Source of the DNA: Acidobacteriota bacterium
GTDB lineage: Bacteria; Acidobacteriota; Terriglobia; Bryobacterales; Bryobacteraceae
Length of the DNA stretch: 21,779 bases
Direction of reading: 5' to 3'
Assembly: GCA_026394095.1 (NCBI GenBank)
Contig: JAPKYY010000138.1
Coordinates: forward strand, 1 to 21,779
Shown: positions 1-8,580 of the stretch, one piece after another
Numbering within the stretch: the first letter of the stretch is position 1
Layout of the letters: every line of letters begins with the position of its first letter
Translations under genes and position numbers: made by a program
The notes under the pieces: model-generated
Told to the model about the DNA's origin: nothing
Database searches by the model: none
Seen by the model: the letters and a program-made list of their open reading frames with translations, nothing else

Positions 1-2498
1 GCTGTAATAGTATTCGCTCTTCAGATTGAAGCTGTCCATGTAGTCGAAACCACCGGCGCTACGTTCGCTATCGTCATCAGAGAAGTTTTGCGCCACGGTG
101 TAGAAACCCTGGAACTGCAACTTCTTGGTGCGGTACTGCGCCTGGAAGGTAACTGCACGATACATCGAACGAGCCGAAGACTCGCGGATGGTGAGAGCGC
201 CAACCGTTGGGACGGGGCGGAGGATACCGCCGCCGACGATGCCGTAATCCGGACGCAGGCTCTGATCGCCGGTGCGCAGCGTGGGAGAAGGCAGGTTGTA
301 GTCGCGATTGCGATTCAGGTGAACCGTGTTGACGTAATTGAATTGGATACCGGCAGTGAAGTTCTTGAACCATTCGGTTTCTGTACCGAGGCCCATCTGG
401 AAGGAGCGCGGGTTCTGGAACTTGGGGGCTACCGTGGTGAAACCAGCGCCGACATAAGGGTCGCGCGCAGTAGCACCAACCGAGATGGCCGCAGCACGCT
501 GAACCACATCGAGTGGGATGGTGGGCAGTGCGCTGAGGGGAGTGCGGTTGAGATCCACACCGGCTTCGAGGAAGCTCTGATAGACGGTCTTTACAGTTCC
601 AGGTCCACCGACAGCGAGCGAGACGTCGCCCGGAGGAATGCGGAAGTTATTGGTGGGGCCGGAGAAGGTGATGAGCGGAGTGGCGGCGTAGAAGATGCCG
701 GTATGGCCGCGGACGACAGTGCGGAAGCGGTCAGTGATCGGGGTCCAGGCGAAGCCGAAGCGGGGCGCTACCTGCTTCATCGTGTTGTCGATCTTGCGTG
801 GGCTGGCAATGTTGCCGATCGGGAAGCGGACACCTTCAATGCGGTTGAGCACTGTTGTGTTGTTTGCTTCGACAGCCGGGTTGATCTGGCCTTCCCAACG
901 GAGACCGAAATCGAGGGTCAGCTTCTTGGTGGCGCGGTAGCTATCTTGAACGAAGGCTGCAATCTGCTTGGCAGAGAAATCAGCCAGCAGGTTGCCAATC
1001 TGGCGGGAGTAGGTAACGTTCGCATTGTCGAAACGGTTGCCGCCGTTGGCACCGTTACCACCGACGATATCGAGAACAGCAGCGGGAACACCGTTGACCT
1101 GGAAGTTTCCAAACTGGTTGAAGCCGAAGGACTGAGAGGTTGGAAGGAAGCTGAAATCAAAACCAGCCTTGATGCTGTGCTTGCTCTTGAGAACGGTGAC
1201 AGAGTCGGTAAACTGCCAGCGGTTGTCTTGCTGCACGGTTGGCAGGAAGTTGCGCGCACCAAAGGCTGTGACGTTCTGCAGGTTCACGCCAGGGTTGGTT
1301 GAATTGGCGGTGCGGGGCCGTTCTTCGTAAGAGCCGGAGAACTTCAAGTCGTTCACGATTGAGGGCGAGAAGATGTGGGTGTACTGCATCGTACCGTTGT
1401 GGATACGGTCGAGCTCGTTGCCTTCATTTTCAATCGAGTTGTTGGTGATCGGGTTGACTGCGGCACCCACGGTGACGGCGTTGTTTTCGACCGAATCGCT
1501 GAAGCTGTAACGCATGGTGAGCCGATGGCCACCAGCGAAGGAATAGTCACCCTTGGCCGTAACGGCGGTAGCCCGGTTGGTTTGCTGGAAGGGCTTTTCA
1601 AAGCTGCGGATCAGCGATATGGCTTCCGTATTGCGAGCAGTAACGGGTACGCCGATGATCGAAGGAATTACTACCTGGCGGGGCGTGGTGGATTTCTGGC
1701 TTTCTGCTGCAACAAACCAGAAGAGCTTGTTCTTCTTGATCGGGCCGCCGATGCTGCCGCCGAATTGCTGGAGAGTTTCCGAGGGTCGGATCAAAACAAC
1801 AGGATTGAATTCGCTAAGAGCACGATGGCGGAGCTGGTAGAAGCCGTCGCCGTGCAAGGCGTTGGTGCCGGACTTGGTGATCGTGTTCATCACGCCACCG
1901 GTAGAACGGCCGTATTCGGCGGAGTAGCCGGTTGCAAGAACCTGGAATTCAGCGATGGCGCTCTGTGGGACGGTGATGATGCTGGTGGAGCGTTCGCCGC
2001 CGCGGATACCGCCGAAGAAGGGCTGATTGTAGTCGGCTCGAAGTCCTGGAAGCGACGGCCGTTGATCGGCAGGTTGGTAATCGCGATGCTGTTAACAAGA
2101 GCGCTTGCAACTGGTACTGCGTCCTGAAGCAGCGTTTCGCCAACGTCGACGCTGGTGCTGGTGGACTGCACACTCATCTGAATATTGACGGTGATGGCGG
2201 AGCCGACGTTGAGCACAAGGCCGCTGATTTTCTTTTCGGCGAAGCCTGAGGTGTTAGCGGTGATTTCGTAGGTGCCTGGGTCCATCAAAACAGCGCGATA
2301 GCTGCCATCAGAGGTGGAAGTGAGTTCACGGGTAAGGCCCGTGCCAACATTCTTGAGAACCAGCTTGGCTCCTGCGATTACGGCCGCGTTGGGATCAGTG
2401 ACGGTGCCGATGATCTGGCCTTTGTTGGCGTCCGCTTGTCCAAAGAGGAAGGATAGCGAGCACACCAGAAGGGTTGCGAGTCGAAGGGTGTGTTTCAT
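1..2498 (-). pseudogene. TonB-dependent receptor with N-terminal carboxypeptidase-regulatory domain; frameshifted by internal deletion, C-terminus outside window
   Basis: This is an outer-membrane beta-barrel receptor of the large acidobacterial 'Oar-like' family, which imports bulky substrates with TonB energy; the substrate is unknown. It starts with ATG at 2498 and a signal peptide (MKHTLRLATLLVCSLSFLFG), followed by a CNA-B/carboxypeptidase-regulatory fold at about residues 28-110 (GQIIGTVTDPNAAVIAGAKL) and the plug start LPINGRRFQDF. At about 2036-2044 the reading frame breaks. Homology resumes in another minus-strand frame with ADYNQPFFGGIRGGERS and stays open to base 1 through EYGRSTGGVMNTITKSGTN (plug end) and barrel strands such as VAPRFGFAWTP. 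In relatives the plug carries about 30-35 residues (end of LTP..., AGQRG..., LDG) between these blocks, which are absent here. The family identity is secure; whether the lesion is biological or an assembly fault is open. It is divergent from the nitrite/sulfite reductase gene. Confidence 0.85.
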
Positions 2499-2547
2499 AA
2501 AAATTTTTCTTTCAGAAGAGACCTGACGGGGGATAATTTCAGATTAG

Positions 2548-2557
2548 CCCAATTGGG
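2548..2557. promoter_or_regulatory. 10-bp perfect palindrome in divergent intergenic region
   Basis: CCCAATTGGG reads the same on both strands and lies in the 133-base gap between the divergent TonB receptor and the nitrite/sulfite reductase. A symmetric site there could bind a dimeric repressor or activator, but 10 bp is short and no known operator was recognised. The regulatory role is inference. Confidence 0.25.
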
Positions 2558-2580
2558 TTTCGATTACATGAAGATTTGTA

Positions 2581-2595
2581 CTGCTTCCAAAGCAG
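2581..2595. promoter_or_regulatory. 6-bp inverted repeat upstream of nitrite/sulfite reductase (possible operator)
   Basis: CTGCTT-CCA-AAGCAG is a perfect 6-bp inverted repeat with a 3-base centre, 36 bases before the reductase ATG. A loose -35-like TTGTAC overlaps its left edge (2576-2581) and an AT-rich stretch (2601-2610) follows. The position suits an operator or a small leader hairpin. No specific regulator can be named from the sequence. Confidence 0.3.
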
Positions 2596-2631
2596 GCCGA
2601 ATCATAGTAATCTTGATAGGGAATAACCACA

Positions 2632-4380
2632 ATGCAAACGCAAACTTCAGTCGCAGCTCAGTTTGACCAGACGGTCCATGCTGACCTCACCTTATTTCGG
2701 TCTCAGGTCAACGATTTTTTAGCTGGCAAATACACTGACGATGAATTTCGCGCCATACGATTGAGGCGCGGTGTTTATGGCCAGCGGCAGGCTGGGGTGC
2801 AGATGATTCGCACGAAAGTTCCCGGTGGGCTATCGACGGCTGAGCAGATGGAGCAGTTGGCGGACATTGCCGACAAATATGCGGCAGGCAAGGGACATCT
2901 GACGACGCGTCAGAATATGCAGTTCCACTTTGTACCGCTGGCAGTGGTTCCCGATTTGCTCGAGGAATTGTCACGAGTAAGACTGACGACGCGTGAAGCC
3001 TGCTACAACACGGTTCGCAATGTTACCGGTTGCGCCCTGGCCGGAATTTCGATCGACGAAGTTTTTGATATCTCGCCTTACTTGCGCCAGGCGGCGTTCG
3101 CATTCCTGCATCAGGAATTGACCGACAATCTGCCCCGTAAGTTCAAGATTAGTTTTTGCGGCTGCAAGCAGGATTGTGCCGTTGGCGGCATCCACGATAT
3201 GGGCTTTCACGCTCGAATCAAGGACGGCCAGCGCGGCTTCAAGATTGTGGCAGCTGGTGGTCTTGGACCAGTGCCCAGTGAGGCGCAGGTACTGGACGAG
3301 TTTTTGCCGGTGGAACGCCTCGTCAATCGCTGTGAAGCGGTGATTCGCGTTTTCGCCAAATACGGCAATCGCAAGAACAAGCACAAGGCACGATTGAAGT
3401 TTATTGTGCGTGAGCGCTCATGGGATTGGTTTAAGGAACAGGTAGAGCTGGAATACGCTGATATTTTGGCTAATGGCGGAATCGCAGCTCCCGAAGAGGT
3501 ACCAGAGGGATTTGGCGCATATTCTGCAGCACCACGTCAACTGGGCCGCGAACAATTGCTGCCAGTGCTACCGGATCTGCCTGCCGACTACGAGCGCTGG
3601 CTTCGCACCAATGTAAAGCCGCAGCGCCAGACTGGCAATGTCGTTCTCACAGTGAAGGTGCCTCAGGGCAACATGACTTCGCAGCAGATGCGTGCAGTGG
3701 CTCAGATCGCACGTGCGGCCGGCGACGGCCTGGTTCGGATCACGATTGACCAGAATCTGAACATTGCCTGGGTGCAGCAGAACCGTTTGCGCGAAGTCTA
3801 TGCCATTCTGCAGCAGGCCAAGCTGGCTGAAGCAGGTGCGGACGAGATCGACGATATCGTTACCTGCCCGGGTGCCTGGAGTTGCAACCTTGGGATTACC
3901 AAGACGATGAGTCTTGGCGAAGCCCTTCGTGAAACGGTAGGGAACCACCCGGATGCACTTGTTCGGAAACTTCACATCAAAGCCAGCGGCTGCCCGAATT
4001 CCTGCGGCCAGCATTGGCTGGGAGACCTCGGCTTCTTTGGCAACATGCGCAAAGTGAATGGACGGGAGATCCCGTACTATCAGATGCTGCTCGGAGGCGG
4101 AGTCGACCGGGAGGGCATGCTCAAGTATGGATTCACGATCCAGAGTCTGCCAGCAAAGTCTGCACCTGTAGCTGTAAAGCGGGTGCTCGACCATTACATC
4201 GCCAATCGCCAACAGGATGAGACCTTCCGTGAATACGTGATGCGATTCAAGGTGGAAACATTCAGGACGCTGACAGCGGATCTGGTGAAGCCAATGGAGA
4301 TCGACCCTGACCTCTACATGGATTGGGGTGATACAGAACAGTTCAGCCTGCAACTGGGCCGCGCTGAGTGTGCTGTTTAG
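2632..4380 (+). CDS. nirA: Ferredoxin-type nitrite/sulfite reductase (siroheme, [4Fe-4S])
   Basis: This enzyme performs six-electron reduction of nitrite to ammonia or sulfite to sulfide in the cytoplasm, using siroheme coupled to a [4Fe-4S] cluster. The 582-residue length fits the single-chain family, with two repeats each of ferrodoxin-like and catalytic halves. Landmarks are RRGVYGQRQAGVQMIRTKVPGG and the siroheme-pocket block HLTTRQNMQFHF. The cluster ligands form CX5C (C412, C418) and CX3C (C454, C458, in GCPNSCGQHW). No internal gap is apparent. The start ATG at 2632 follows AGGGA at about -13, which is a modest ribosome-binding site. The gene ends 4 bases before the convergent Clp-like gene. 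A cobA domain for siroheme synthesis lies 4 kb downstream, which supports the cofactor assignment. Nitrite versus sulfite preference cannot be decided from sequence alone, so the symbol is tentative. Confidence 0.9.
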   Translation: MQTQTSVAAQFDQTVHADLTLFRSQVNDFLAGKYTDDEFRAIRLRRGVYGQRQAGVQMIRTKVPGGLSTAEQMEQLADIADKYAAGKGHLTTRQNMQFHFVPLAVVPDLLEELSRVRLTTREACYNTVRNVTGCALAGISIDEVFDISPYLRQAAFAFLHQELTDNLPRKFKISFCGCKQDCAVGGIHDMGFHARIKDGQRGFKIVAAGGLGPVPSEAQVLDEFLPVERLVNRCEAVIRVFAKYGNRKNKHKARLKFIVRERSWDWFKEQVELEYADILANGGIAAPEEVPEGFGAYSAAPRQLGREQLLPVLPDLPADYERWLRTNVKPQRQTGNVVLTVKVPQGNMTSQQMRAVAQIARAAGDGLVRITIDQNLNIAWVQQNRLREVYAILQQAKLAEAGADEIDDIVTCPGAWSCNLGITKTMSLGEALRETVGNHPDALVRKLHIKASGCPNSCGQHWLGDLGFFGNMRKVNGREIPYYQMLLGGGVDREGMLKYGFTIQSLPAKSAPVAVKRVLDHYIANRQQDETFREYVMRFKVETFRTLTADLVKPMEIDPDLYMDWGDTEQFSLQLGRAECAV

Positions 4381-4384
4381 AAGT

Positions 4385-5581
4385 CTAGACCTTTCCCTTA
4401 AGCTTTGAAGCGGTGGCCGAGGTGTTCATCTTCGGCTGATCGTTTGTCACGGCCGCAGCCAGAGCACCTAGCTGCACCGGCACACTCGTGTCGATCATCT
4501 CGAACATGGTCCCGATAGGAAGACCTTCCGCTTCTTTCGTAAAGGTGAGTTCACGCTCTACTGCGTCAAATTCAATCCGGAGGCAATCGCCATCTTCAAT
4601 CTGATCGGTTGCGAGCAGATTCGACAAGGGCTGGACCAGCAGTCGCTCCATGCTGCGTTTGAGGTGACGAGCGCCGTAGCGAGGATCGACACCCTGCTCA
4701 AGCAGAAAAGTCTTGGCTTCGTCAGCAACGGCAAAGACAAATTTCTTCTGATTGGCGCCGGCGAGTAAACGCTGCTGGAAGATCGCCAGCTCAATATCGA
4801 GGATTCGGCGCAAGTCTTTATCGGCCAGGCTCTTGAAGACGACAATCTTGTCGAGCCGGTTCATAAACTCGGGTGTGAATTTCTTGCGCGCAGCCTCGAC
4901 GCCAGTCTTGCTCTGCTTCTCACTTCGCCGCTCGATTTCTTCAGCCGCCAGTGTCTCTTTGCCGAGCGAACGGGCAAATCCCATTTTGGGGCTCCCGATC
5001 TGGCTCATCTCGGCTGCACCCAGATTGCTGGTCATAAAGATCATGGCTCGAGAAAAATCGACTTTGCGGTTGTCTCCGAGAGTGAGCACTCCCTTGTCCA
5101 GAATCCCGAGCAGTAAGTTCCAGAGAGCGTCACTGGCCTTTTCGATTTCGTCGAAAAGTACAAAGCTCAACTTTACGTCGTCATTCCAATACTGGTTCAA
5201 CATCTCCTGGCTCAAGAGGGGATGAGTTTCGCGGTGCCCCAGGTATCCAGGGGGGCTCCCAATCAGCTTGGCAATTTCGTGGCTGTGCTGAAATTCAGCG
5301 CAGTCAATCTTCACAACTGGACTCGGCCGGCGTAGCAAACACTCGGCGGCAGCCTCCACCAAGCGCGTCTTGCCCGTCCCGGTTGGCCCCAGAAAGAGGA
5401 AACTTCCGATCGGCCGCCCCGGAGAACTCAAGCCCGTCGTATACATCTGGAACATGTTCACGATCTGACCGATCGCGTCGTCCTGGCCGGCAATCAACTG
5501 GCGCAGTCGATATTCAAGATAGGAAGCATCTTTGCCGGTACGTTTGGGGTCAAGAGTTGTCCGCATACGTTTCGGCTCCAT
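4385..5581 (-). CDS. Single-AAA Clp-like ATP-dependent unfoldase (ClpA/ClpB D2 type)
   Basis: A Hsp100-family ATPase of 398 residues when started at ATG 5581. It has only one AAA+ ring module and lacks both the Clp N-domain and D1. Seen: Walker A GPTGTGKT (65-72), aromatic pore-loop-like GYLGH (112-116), Walker B FVLFDEIEKA (140-149), sensor 1 FMTSNLG (182-188), an MGF tripeptide (200-202) where ClpA/ClpX carry their ClpP-docking loop, the arginine finger region FTPEFMNR (R242) and a ClpB D2-small domain (YGARHLKR). The frame stays open to a TTG at 5695, but ATG 5581 (MEPKRMRTT) is preferred because it fits the N-terminus I associate with acidobacterial relatives. No clpP gene is in the window. 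Its role in protein unfolding or disaggregation is inferred from family. It is divergent from the hem operon. Confidence 0.8.
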   Translation of the reverse strand: MEPKRMRTTLDPKRTGKDASYLEYRLRQLIAGQDDAIGQIVNMFQMYTTGLSSPGRPIGSFLFLGPTGTGKTRLVEAAAECLLRRPSPVVKIDCAEFQHSHEIAKLIGSPPGYLGHRETHPLLSQEMLNQYWNDDVKLSFVLFDEIEKASDALWNLLLGILDKGVLTLGDNRKVDFSRAMIFMTSNLGAAEMSQIGSPKMGFARSLGKETLAAEEIERRSEKQSKTGVEAARKKFTPEFMNRLDKIVVFKSLADKDLRRILDIELAIFQQRLLAGANQKKFVFAVADEAKTFLLEQGVDPRYGARHLKRSMERLLVQPLSNLLATDQIEDGDCLRIEFDAVERELTFTKEAEGLPIGTMFEMIDTSVPVQLGALAAAVTNDQPKMNTSATASKLKGKV

Positions 5582-5766
5582 GCTCAGTCCAAGTATCCGG
5601 CGGCCATAATCTAGTGGGTGCAGCGTCACGTCTTTTTTACTTGCACTTTCGCTGCCACTTTCAACTCGCCATGCCGGACTCGATTTAAGACGCAAATCAT
5701 CATTCCTCTCTTGTTATTCGGCCTGACCCCGGGAATCTTTAGGACATCAACCTTATACTGGAGGAA

Positions 5767-6597
5767 ATGCCGGACATGAGCTTGTTCTGGTTGCGAATAG
5801 CCGCGATTTTGTACGCTGCCGGGTTGATTCGCACCCTTTGGACCTTCCTCAAAAATCGCAATTCGGATGAACAGACTACTCCTGGAGTGGCCATCATGGG
5901 CAGCTTCGCCGTCGGAAGCGTGCTCCATCTGGTTTCCATCGTGGAACGTTCTGTTTCAGTTGGACACCTGCCGGTAGACAATTTCTTCGAGTCCGTTAGC
6001 CTCTTTGCATTCCTTCTGGGGCTGCTCTATCTCTTTGTGCACTGGCGCTACAGCTTCTCTTCGCTGGGGGTATTGCTCTTTCCTGTGGTGAGCCTGCTCG
6101 CCTGGGTTGCCTCGACCGAAAGTCCCATCACTCCGTGGGCGAACCCGCGAGTAAGAAGCGCCTGGCTGATTGTGCACGTCTCGCTCATTCTTTTCGGGAT
6201 TGCCAGCGTCTGCATCACGGCCGGTGCATCGCTTTTTTATCTGATACAGGAACGCAAACTGAAGCGTAAGGATCTGGCTGGAGCCTCCCGTCTGCCTGCC
6301 CTCAACATCCTCGACACGATGATCAACCGGGCGATGGGCCTTGGCTTCGTCTTCACTACGCTTGGTGTCATCGCGGGAGCCTCCTGGGCCTACGTGGAGA
6401 GTGGCACTCGTTGGATGAGTAACGCAAATGTACAACTGGCGATCTTCACCTGGTTTTTTTATCTGACCATGATCTTTCTGCGCACCAGTCAAGGCTGGCG
6501 TGGGCGCAAGACTGCGTTTATGGCGCTCGGTTTGTTAGGCTTTTCCGCCCTTACCTGGGCGACGCACGTTGGGCTGAGGACGACCCTGGAACGATGA
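5767..6597 (+). CDS. ccsA: CcsA/HemX-like cytochrome c assembly membrane protein
   Basis: A polytopic inner-membrane protein of 276 residues, of the CcsA/YpjD/HemX family, which handles heme for cytochrome c maturation or modulates glutamyl-tRNA reductase. About eight hydrophobic segments are visible, for example at residues 5-22, 40-58 and 78-93. The conserved C-terminal block GVIAGASWAYVESGTRW (about 202-218) corresponds to the tryptophan-rich heme-handling loop in weakened form. Histidines at about residues 58 and 137 are candidate heme ligands. GGAGG lies 2 bases before ATG 5767 and 11 bases before a second ATG at 5776 (MSLFW), so the start is ambiguous; 5776 is a fair alternative. Its stop overlaps the hemA start (ATGA), so the two are translationally coupled. 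This gene order (hemX-hemA-hemC-hemD) is known from other bacteria. Confidence 0.8.
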   Translation: MPDMSLFWLRIAAILYAAGLIRTLWTFLKNRNSDEQTTPGVAIMGSFAVGSVLHLVSIVERSVSVGHLPVDNFFESVSLFAFLLGLLYLFVHWRYSFSSLGVLLFPVVSLLAWVASTESPITPWANPRVRSAWLIVHVSLILFGIASVCITAGASLFYLIQERKLKRKDLAGASRLPALNILDTMINRAMGLGFVFTTLGVIAGASWAYVESGTRWMSNANVQLAIFTWFFYLTMIFLRTSQGWRGRKTAFMALGLLGFSALTWATHVGLRTTLER

Positions 6598-7755
6598 GCC
6601 GCATAGCTATCTGCGGACTCAGCCACCGCACCGCACCTGTTGAAGTTCGCGAGAAAATGGCGCTGCCGGCACCTTCAATTCCAGCGGCCCTAACGGAGTT
6701 GAACCTTCAGGCAGGCGTGAGGGAAAGCCTGATTCTTTCTACATGCAACCGGGTGGAAGTGGCCTTGGCGCTGGAAGATTCCGCCAGCCTTAACGACGCG
6801 CTTGCGCACTTTCTCGATAAACAGAGCAACCTCAAGCTGGCGAGTGTAGATCAATACCTGTACAAACTCGAAGGCCGCGATGCAGTGCGTCATCTCTTCC
6901 GGGTGGCCTCGAGTCTGGATTCGATGGTGGTTGGCGAGCCGCAGATTCTCGGGCAACTCAAAGACGCCTATTCTTTGGCCAAAGAGATGGGCACGGTTAG
7001 CAGCCATCTGGATCAGTTGGTTACCCGCGCCTTTCATGTGGCCAAGCGGGTTCGCTCAGAAACAGAAATCGGCGAGAGCGCCGTTAGCGTCAGCTATGCT
7101 GCAGTGGAACTTGCCCGCGAGATCTTTGGCAACCTGGCCGGCAGCAAAGTGATGCTGATTGGTGCAGGCAAGATGAGCGAGTTGGCAGCGCGCCATTTGC
7201 GCAATCAGGGTGCCAAGCAGATCTACGTCACCAACCGAACCTACGACCGCGCCGTCGACCTCTGACATGAAGCTGGTGATGAAGGCTCGCCGGAACAAGC
7301 CGGTTTTCATTGTTGATATCGCTGTGCCCCGTAATGTCGAACCCTCTGTCAATGAGATCGACAACGTCTTTCTCTATGACATCGATGACCTTCAGAAGGT
7401 AGTGGACCGGAACGTCCGTGGGCGTGAAGCTGCGGCAGAGCACGCCGCGCGAATCATCGAAGAAGAAGTGCACTGGCTTGAGAGCCGGATGAAAGAGCGT
7501 GAAGTCTCACCCGCCATCGTCAGCCTGCAGGGCAAGCTCGAAGAGGTGCGCGCGGCAGAGCTGGAACGCTTCCGCACCAAGCTGGGCCCGCTCAGCGCAA
7601 CTCAGGAAGAAGCGCTCGAGGCGCTCACGCGGGGAATCATCAACAAGATCGCGCATGGTGCGATCTCAGAGTTGCGCAGGCAAGGCGCACAGGGAGACCC
7701 AACGGTCTCGATCGAGATGATTCGCCGCATTTTCCGTCTGGAGTCCAATACATGA
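6594..7755 (+). pseudogene. hemA: Glutamyl-tRNA reductase, internally deleted and frameshifted
   Basis: HemA reduces glutamyl-tRNA(Glu) to glutamate-1-semialdehyde, the committed step of C5 tetrapyrrole synthesis. The N-terminal part is normal: GLSHRTAPVEVREKMALP, catalytic C51 in STCNRVEV, GEPQILGQLKDAY, and the NADPH-binding Rossmann start MLIGAGKMSELAARHL, ending NRTYDRAVDL then TGA at 7263-7265. Family sequence then resumes in another frame from DMKLVMKARRNKP (ATG at 7267) through VDIAVPRN, NVFLYDIDDL and the C-terminal dimerisation helices to TGA at 7753-7755. The intervening residues, the second half of the Rossmann domain including the usual DIVISSTGAP-like block, are missing; I estimate about 40 residues. 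As written the product would be non-functional. The gene overlaps ccsA and hemC by 4 bases each. A true deletion would make the cell need external heme precursors, so an assembly fault is quite possible. Confidence 0.9.
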
Positions 7756-8580
7756 TCACAATCGGATCGCGCGGCTCGATGCTTGCGCTCTGGCAGGCCA
7801 ACCACGTGCAGGCGCTGCTGCACACACGCGGAATCGAAGCCCGCATCGAAGTCATTCACACTACGGGCGACAAGATCACCGACGTTCCATTGGCCAAACT
7901 GGGCGCACAAACCTCTACCAAGGGTCTCTTCACCAAAGAGCTTGAAGACGCACTGCTGGACGGCCGCATCGACATCGCCGTACATAGCCTGAAGGATATG
8001 CCCACAGAATTACCGGAAGGGCTTGAACTGGTTGCCGTGCCTGAGAGAGAAGATCCATTTGATGCCATCATTGGCAGCACTCTCGAAGACCTTCCACACG
8101 GCGCTCGCGTTGGAACCAGTGCTCTTCGGCGGCAGGCACAGCTTAAGGTGCTTCGTCCGGATCTCGATATCCAATCGATCCGCGGCAATCTGGATACAAG
8201 GTTGCGCAAGCTGGATGAAGGCCAATACCAGGCGATCGTGATTTGATGCCTCCAGAATCTGCCCCGCTGTGGGACAGGGTGCCCTCGCGATCGAGGCGCG
8301 GGCAGGGGACATGACAGTGAGTATGCTCACGCATGAACCTACGCTTCGGGCTGTCACCGCAGAGCGATCCTGTTTGCGAGAGTTCGGCGGCGGCTGCCAA
8401 ATTCCGATGGGTGCATTTGCCACAATCGACGGAGACCGTATCCATTTGGAATCGGTGGTTGCATCCCCCGATGGCGGGCGGGTGATTCGTTTCGCCGCCG
8501 ACGGTACTGACCCGGAAGCGCTTGGCAAGACCGTGGCCGACGGCCTCAAGGCCGGGGGCGCACACGAGGTGCTGGGGTGA
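7752..8580 (+). pseudogene. hemC: Hydroxymethylbilane synthase (porphobilinogen deaminase), internally deleted and frameshifted
   Basis: HemC polymerises four porphobilinogen units to hydroxymethylbilane. Residues 1-164 match the family: [44 protein letters not shown] and [21 protein letters not shown], then TGA at 8244-8246. The rest resumes in a different frame as DASRICPAVGQGALAIEARAGD and continues through the C-terminal domain, including the loop GGGCQIPMGA (cofactor-attachment Cys in GGC), to TGA at 8580. About 20 residues are missing between the halves, normally a helix of AGLxRLG type. Total span is 276 codons, against just over 300 in the family. It starts at ATGA overlapping hemA and ends in GTGA overlapping cobA-hemD. 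As written it would be inactive, and the same caution about assembly applies. Confidence 0.9.

Noticed and set aside
88..1302. 404-codon plus-strand open frame
   Set aside because: It is the antisense of the TonB receptor barrel, whose minus-strand frame gives clear family sequence; the plus-strand product has no recognisable domain.
5754..5759. TATACT as a -10 box for the hem operon
   Set aside because: It is so close to ATG 5767 that the transcript would start after the GGAGG ribosome-binding site; no suitable -35 is present.
7263..8246. hemA and hemC stops as programmed frameshifting or recoding
   Set aside because: A ribosomal frameshift would not restore the missing residues; whole blocks of the protein are absent, which requires lost DNA rather than recoding.
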